Assembly: GCA_903848435.1 (NCBI GenBank)
Contig: CAINGG010000334.1
Span: forward strand, 1-8,116
DNA: 8,116 bases
Source of the DNA: an uncultured Actinomycetes bacterium
GTDB lineage: Bacteria > Actinomycetota > Actinomycetes > S36-B12
Reading direction: 5' to 3'
Shown: piece after piece, positions 5,670-8,116 of the stretch
Layout of the letters: each line of letters begins with the position of its first letter
How positions within the stretch are numbered: the stretch's first letter is position 1
Notes under the pieces: generated by a model
Database searches by the model: none
The model's input: only the letters and a program-made list of their open reading frames with translations
Told to the model about the DNA's origin: nothing
Made by a program: the position numbers and the translations under genes

Positions 5670-6814
5670 TGACCTCGGCTGTTCCTGCCACCGATCATGC
5701 GCCGCGGGTGGCGTCCCGATCCGTCACCGACCACTCACCGCCCACGGGGCGTGAGGAGGAGTGGCGTTTCACCCCGCTGCAGCGCCTGGTCGGCCTGCAC
5801 GAGTCCGGCGATGTGCTCACCGGCACCGTGTCGGTCGACATCTCCGGTGAGGGCGTGGAGGTCGTGCGCCTGCCGGGCGACGACCCGCTGGCTGGCAAGA
5901 CGCTGGTTCCCACCGACATCGTGTCGGCTCGGGCCCTTGCCAGCGTGCGCGAGGTGCCTGTTCTTCGGATCCCGCGCGAGACCGTCGGCAATGCGCGAAT
6001 CCTCATTACCGGCACGGGAGAGGTCGCCGCGTCACACATCGTGATCGAGGCCGAGCCCTTCAGCACGGCGACCGTCATCGTCGAGCACCGCGGCTCGGGC
6101 GCACTCGCGTCCAACATCGAGATCCGCGTCGGCGACTCCGCGTCCTTGACCGTCGTCTCCCTTCAGGACTGGGACCGTTCCGCCGTGCACGTCGCTCGCC
6201 ACGACGCGGTATTGGGCAGGGACGCCCGGCTGCTCATGGGCCACGTCACGCTTGGCGGTGATGTCGTGCGCATCGCACCCACCGTGTCCTACGCCGCGCC
6301 GGGTGGGGATGCCGAGCTTCTCGGCCTGTTCTTCGCCGAGGCGGGGCAGTTCCTTGAGCATCGCGTATTCGTCGATCATGCCATTCCTCATTGCCGCAGT
6401 TCGGTCCTCTACAAGGGTGCGCTCCAAGGCGATGGTGCGCACACGGTGTGGGTCGGGGACGTCCTCGTCCGCGCTGGTGCTACCGGCATCGACACGTATG
6501 AGGTCAATCGCAACCTGCTGCTCACCGACGGCGCTCGGGCCGACTCCGTTCCCAACCTCGAGCTCGAGACCGGCGAGATCGTCGGTGCGGGTCACGCCAG
6601 CGCGACCGGGCGATTCGACGACGAGCAGCTGTTTTACCTCCGCGCCCGGGGAATCCCCGAGGACATCGCGCGCGTCCTGGTGGTCCGGGGATTCTTCGCC
6701 GATGTGCTTATGCGGCTCGGCGTCCCCGACGTCGCCAACGCGGTCATGGCCTCGGTCGACCAGCGCCTCGGCGTCGACCTGTCCGGCACCGGACTGGAAG
6801 GCGGGGACGAGTGA
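5669..6814 (+). CDS. sufD: Fe-S cluster assembly protein SufD
   Basis: Partner of SufB in the SufBC2D scaffold; it shares the beta-helix fold and is needed for iron entry and complex stability in studied bacteria. Start chosen at ATG 5669 in TAATG with the sufB stop, giving 381 residues; the open frame upstream to 5393 is only sufB read in another phase. Seen: N-terminal GREEEWRFTPLQRL, a hallmark of the family; the beta-helix middle part; YKGALQGDGAHTVWVGDVLV; and the C-terminal block EVNRNLLLTDGARADSVPNLE then GAGHASATGRFDDEQLFYLRARGI. H309 in GAGHASA fits E. coli SufD H360 at the SufB-SufD cluster site, while the place two residues before it, Cys in E. coli, is A307. The only cysteine is C242 (PHCRSS). 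The acidic tail LEGGDE ends at TGA 6812-6814, overlapping the next gene as TGATG. Identification is firm. Confidence 0.95.
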   Translation: MTSAVPATDHAPRVASRSVTDHSPPTGREEEWRFTPLQRLVGLHESGDVLTGTVSVDISGEGVEVVRLPGDDPLAGKTLVPTDIVSARALASVREVPVLRIPRETVGNARILITGTGEVAASHIVIEAEPFSTATVIVEHRGSGALASNIEIRVGDSASLTVVSLQDWDRSAVHVARHDAVLGRDARLLMGHVTLGGDVVRIAPTVSYAAPGGDAELLGLFFAEAGQFLEHRVFVDHAIPHCRSSVLYKGALQGDGAHTVWVGDVLVRAGATGIDTYEVNRNLLLTDGARADSVPNLELETGEIVGAGHASATGRFDDEQLFYLRARGIPEDIARVLVVRGFFADVLMRLGVPDVANAVMASVDQRLGVDLSGTGLEGGDE

Positions 6815-7161
6815 TGGGCATGGTCGACGTCTGCGCGGTAGGCGACATCCCCGAGGGCGCTGCTCTGCGGGTGATGATCGGCGATCGAGCGATAGCCGTG
6901 GCCCGCTGCGATGGCGAGGTCTACGCGATCCTCGATGTCTGCTCCCATGCCGATGTCCCACTGTCCGAGGGCGAGGTCAGCGACTGCTCGATCGAGTGCT
7001 GGCTGCACGGCTCGGCGTTCGACCTGCGCACCGGCGTTCCGTTGTCGCTGCCAGCGACCGTGGCCGTCCCCGTCTTTGCCGTCGAGGTCCGGGGCGAGGG
7101 CAACGATGCCCGAGTACTGGTCGCGGACGCATCCGTATCCGTCCCGGGCCCCCACGCCTAG
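6814..7161 (+). CDS. Rieske-type [2Fe-2S] ferredoxin of the suf operon
   Basis: Small soluble protein of 115 residues with a Rieske domain, of the type labelled 'non-heme iron oxygenase ferredoxin subunit'. The cluster motif is complete: C43-S-H45 in DVCSHADVPL and C62-W-L-H65 in ECWLHGSAFD (C-X1-H-X16-C-X2-H), so two Cys and two His can hold a [2Fe-2S] cluster. There is no signal peptide or membrane segment, and the two extra disulfide cysteines of bc1-type Rieske proteins do not appear. Three starts are possible: GTG 6811, ATG 6814 and ATG 6820. ATG 6814 is preferred because it overlaps the sufD stop as TGATG and has GGGGA six bases upstream. No oxygenase gene is nearby, so the 'dioxygenase ferredoxin' label is probably misleading here; an electron donor or cluster carrier for SUF assembly is a reasonable but unproven idea. 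Other actinobacterial suf operons carry such a gene in the same place; M. tuberculosis does not, to my knowledge. Confidence 0.88.
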   Translation: MGMVDVCAVGDIPEGAALRVMIGDRAIAVARCDGEVYAILDVCSHADVPLSEGEVSDCSIECWLHGSAFDLRTGVPLSLPATVAVPVFAVEVRGEGNDARVLVADASVSVPGPHA

Positions 7162-7169
7162 CCATATAC

Positions 7170-7175
7170 AAGGAG
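7170..7175 (+). promoter_or_regulatory. sufC ribosome binding site
   Basis: AAGGAG four bases before the ATG at 7180, in the 18-bp gap after the Rieske gene. This is the only junction of the operon without a gene overlap, so sufC has its own initiation signal. Confidence 0.7.
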
Positions 7176-7179
7176 AGAC

Positions 7180-7944
7180 ATGTCCACCCTGGAGATCAAG
7201 GACCTGCACGCGTCTGTGGAGACCGATGCCGGTCCACGCGCCATCCTGCGGGGCGTCACCCTGACCGTTCGCGCGGGCGAGACCCACGCCGTCATGGGGC
7301 CCAATGGATCGGGCAAGTCGACCCTCGCCTACGTGATCGCCGGTCACCCTAAGTACACGGTGACGAGCGGCAGCATCACCCTCGACGGACACAACGTCCT
7401 CGACATGAGCGTCGACGAGCGAGCGCGCGCCGGGCTCTTCCTCGCCATGCAGTACCCGGTGGAGATTCCCGGAGTGTCCGTGTCCAATTTCCTGCGGACC
7501 TCGGTCACGGCAGTCCGGGGCGAGGCGCCCAAGCTGCGTCTATGGGTCAAGGAGATGAAGTCGGCCATGGAGGCCCTGTCCATCGATCCTTCCTTCGCCG
7601 AGCGCAGCGTCAATGAGGGCTTTTCGGGAGGCGAGAAGAAGCGACACGAGATCTTGCAACTCGAGCTCCTCAAGCCCAAGATCGCCGTCCTGGACGAGAC
7701 CGACTCGGGTCTGGACGTCGATGCCCTCAAGGTCGTGGCCGATGGCGTCAATCGATTCCAGGCCGATGGCACCACCGGCACGCTGCTGATCACCCACTAC
7801 ACGCGAATCCTGCGCTACATCCACCCCGACTTCGTCCACGTGTTCGTCGATGGCCGCATCGTCGAAAGCGGCGGACCCGAGCTTGCCACCCAGCTCGAGG
7901 ACGAGGGCTACGAGCGCTTCATCAAGGCGACGTCGCCGGCGTGA
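7180..7944 (+). CDS. sufC: Fe-S cluster assembly ATPase SufC
   Basis: ABC-type ATPase without membrane partner that binds SufB and SufD and drives the conformational change of the SufBC2D scaffold during cluster assembly. The 254 residues are the normal length. Seen: Walker A GPNGSGKST (residues 40-48, K46), Q-loop AMQYPVEIPGVSV, signature FSGGEKKRHE (148-157) in the form typical of SufC, Walker B IAVLDETDSGLD (168-179) with D172 and E173 and the SufC-type 'ETDSGLD' D-loop, and H-loop LLITHYTRIL (H206). All catalytic residues are intact. The C-terminal segment VDGRIVESGGPELATQLEDEGYERF is also family-typical. The ATG at 7180 has its own Shine-Dalgarno; the TGA at 7942-7944 overlaps the sufS GTG as GTGA. 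The exporter ATPase encoded at 2621-3538 is a different subfamily, so the two should not be confused. Confidence 0.97.
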   Translation: MSTLEIKDLHASVETDAGPRAILRGVTLTVRAGETHAVMGPNGSGKSTLAYVIAGHPKYTVTSGSITLDGHNVLDMSVDERARAGLFLAMQYPVEIPGVSVSNFLRTSVTAVRGEAPKLRLWVKEMKSAMEALSIDPSFAERSVNEGFSGGEKKRHEILQLELLKPKIAVLDETDSGLDVDALKVVADGVNRFQADGTTGTLLITHYTRILRYIHPDFVHVFVDGRIVESGGPELATQLEDEGYERFIKATSPA

Positions 7945-8116
7945 GCACTCTCCAGCAGGCAAGCGGGCACTCGATCGACGTCGAGGCCCTGCGCGAGCAA
8001 TTCCCGATCCTGTCTCGTACGGTGCGCGAGGATCAGCGGCTCGTCTACCTCGACTCTGGTGCCACGTCGCAAAAGCCGCTCGCCGTCCTTGACGCCGAGC
8101 GCGCCTACTACCTGAC
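7941..8116 (+). CDS. sufS: Cysteine desulfurase SufS, 3' partial
   Basis: PLP-dependent enzyme that removes sulfur from cysteine and passes the persulfide to the SUF scaffold. Only the first 58 codons are inside the window and the frame runs off the right edge. Translation from GTG 7941 gives MSTLQQASGHSIDVEALREQ, then FPILSRTVREDQRLVYLDSG and ATSQKPLAVLDAERAYYL. The block LVYLDSGATSQKP, followed by VLDAE and YY, is the standard N-terminus of SufS/group II (class V aminotransferase fold) cysteine desulfurases. The catalytic lysine and active-site cysteine lie beyond the window. The GTGA overlap with sufC and a weak AAGGCG upstream point to translational coupling. The partial frame is short but recognisable; a sufU/sufT pair often follows in actinobacteria and would be expected next. 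Confidence 0.92.
   Translation, partial: MSTLQQASGHSIDVEALREQFPILSRTVREDQRLVYLDSGATSQKPLAVLDAERAYYL

Noticed and set aside
6440..6450. CACAC-G-GTGTG inverted repeat inside sufD, similar to the sufR operator arms
   Set aside because: The arms are separated by one base rather than five, and the bases encode the conserved AHTVWVGD segment of SufD.
6032..6961. Long minus-strand frame antisense to sufD and the Rieske gene
   Set aside because: Spans two clearly real plus-strand genes and shows no motif; third-position GC bias explains its openness.
7164..7170. A/T-rich ATATACA before sufC as an internal promoter -10
   Set aside because: Only a partial -10 match, no -35 at proper distance, and it directly precedes a ribosome site inside a coupled operon.

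Overview
The window is a GC-rich chromosomal segment with the gene order and codon style of an actinobacterium (Actinomycetota). Supporting signs are GTG starts, apparently leaderless genes, 1-4 bp gene overlaps, and the order sufR-sufB-sufD-Rieske-sufC-sufS beside a divergent ABC transporter and ctaA. A Rieske gene inside the suf operon and an intein-free SufB fit a non-mycobacterial actinobacterium better than Mycobacterium. I cannot name the genus.

Left part (1-1866): ctaB (heme O synthase, 5' end cut by the window edge) reads rightward and meets ctaA (heme A synthase) tail to tail. Their stop codons abut inside a perfect 14-bp palindrome, so there is no intergenic DNA between them.

Middle, minus strand (1867-3538): an ABC-2 type exporter, ATPase then permease, overlaps by 4 bp. 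It lies 17 bp upstream of ctaA, so ATPase-permease-ctaA looks like one leftward operon. Its substrate cannot be told from the sequence.

Divergent control region (3539-3594, 56 bp): both flanking genes start with GTG and lack a Shine-Dalgarno sequence, and both have a -10-like hexamer spaced for leaderless transcription. An inverted repeat CACAC-N5-GTGTG covers the sufR -10, +1 and start codon and is the best candidate for a SufR operator.

Right part (3595-8116, plus strand): sufR (Fe-S-sensing repressor), sufB and sufD (scaffold), a Rieske-type [2Fe-2S] ferredoxin, sufC (scaffold ATPase) and the first 58 codons of sufS (cysteine desulfurase). All but one junction overlaps, so this is one tightly coupled SUF iron-sulfur cluster assembly operon, probably autorepressed by SufR.

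Taken together, the window joins heme A synthesis for cytochrome c oxidase with iron-sulfur cluster assembly. No mobile element, CRISPR array, tRNA or rRNA is visible, and no gene-free stretch exceeds 56 bp. I see no wholly new system. The less understood parts are the ABC exporter tied to ctaA, the Rieske protein, the overlapping sufR operator and start codon, and the ctaB/ctaA stop palindrome.
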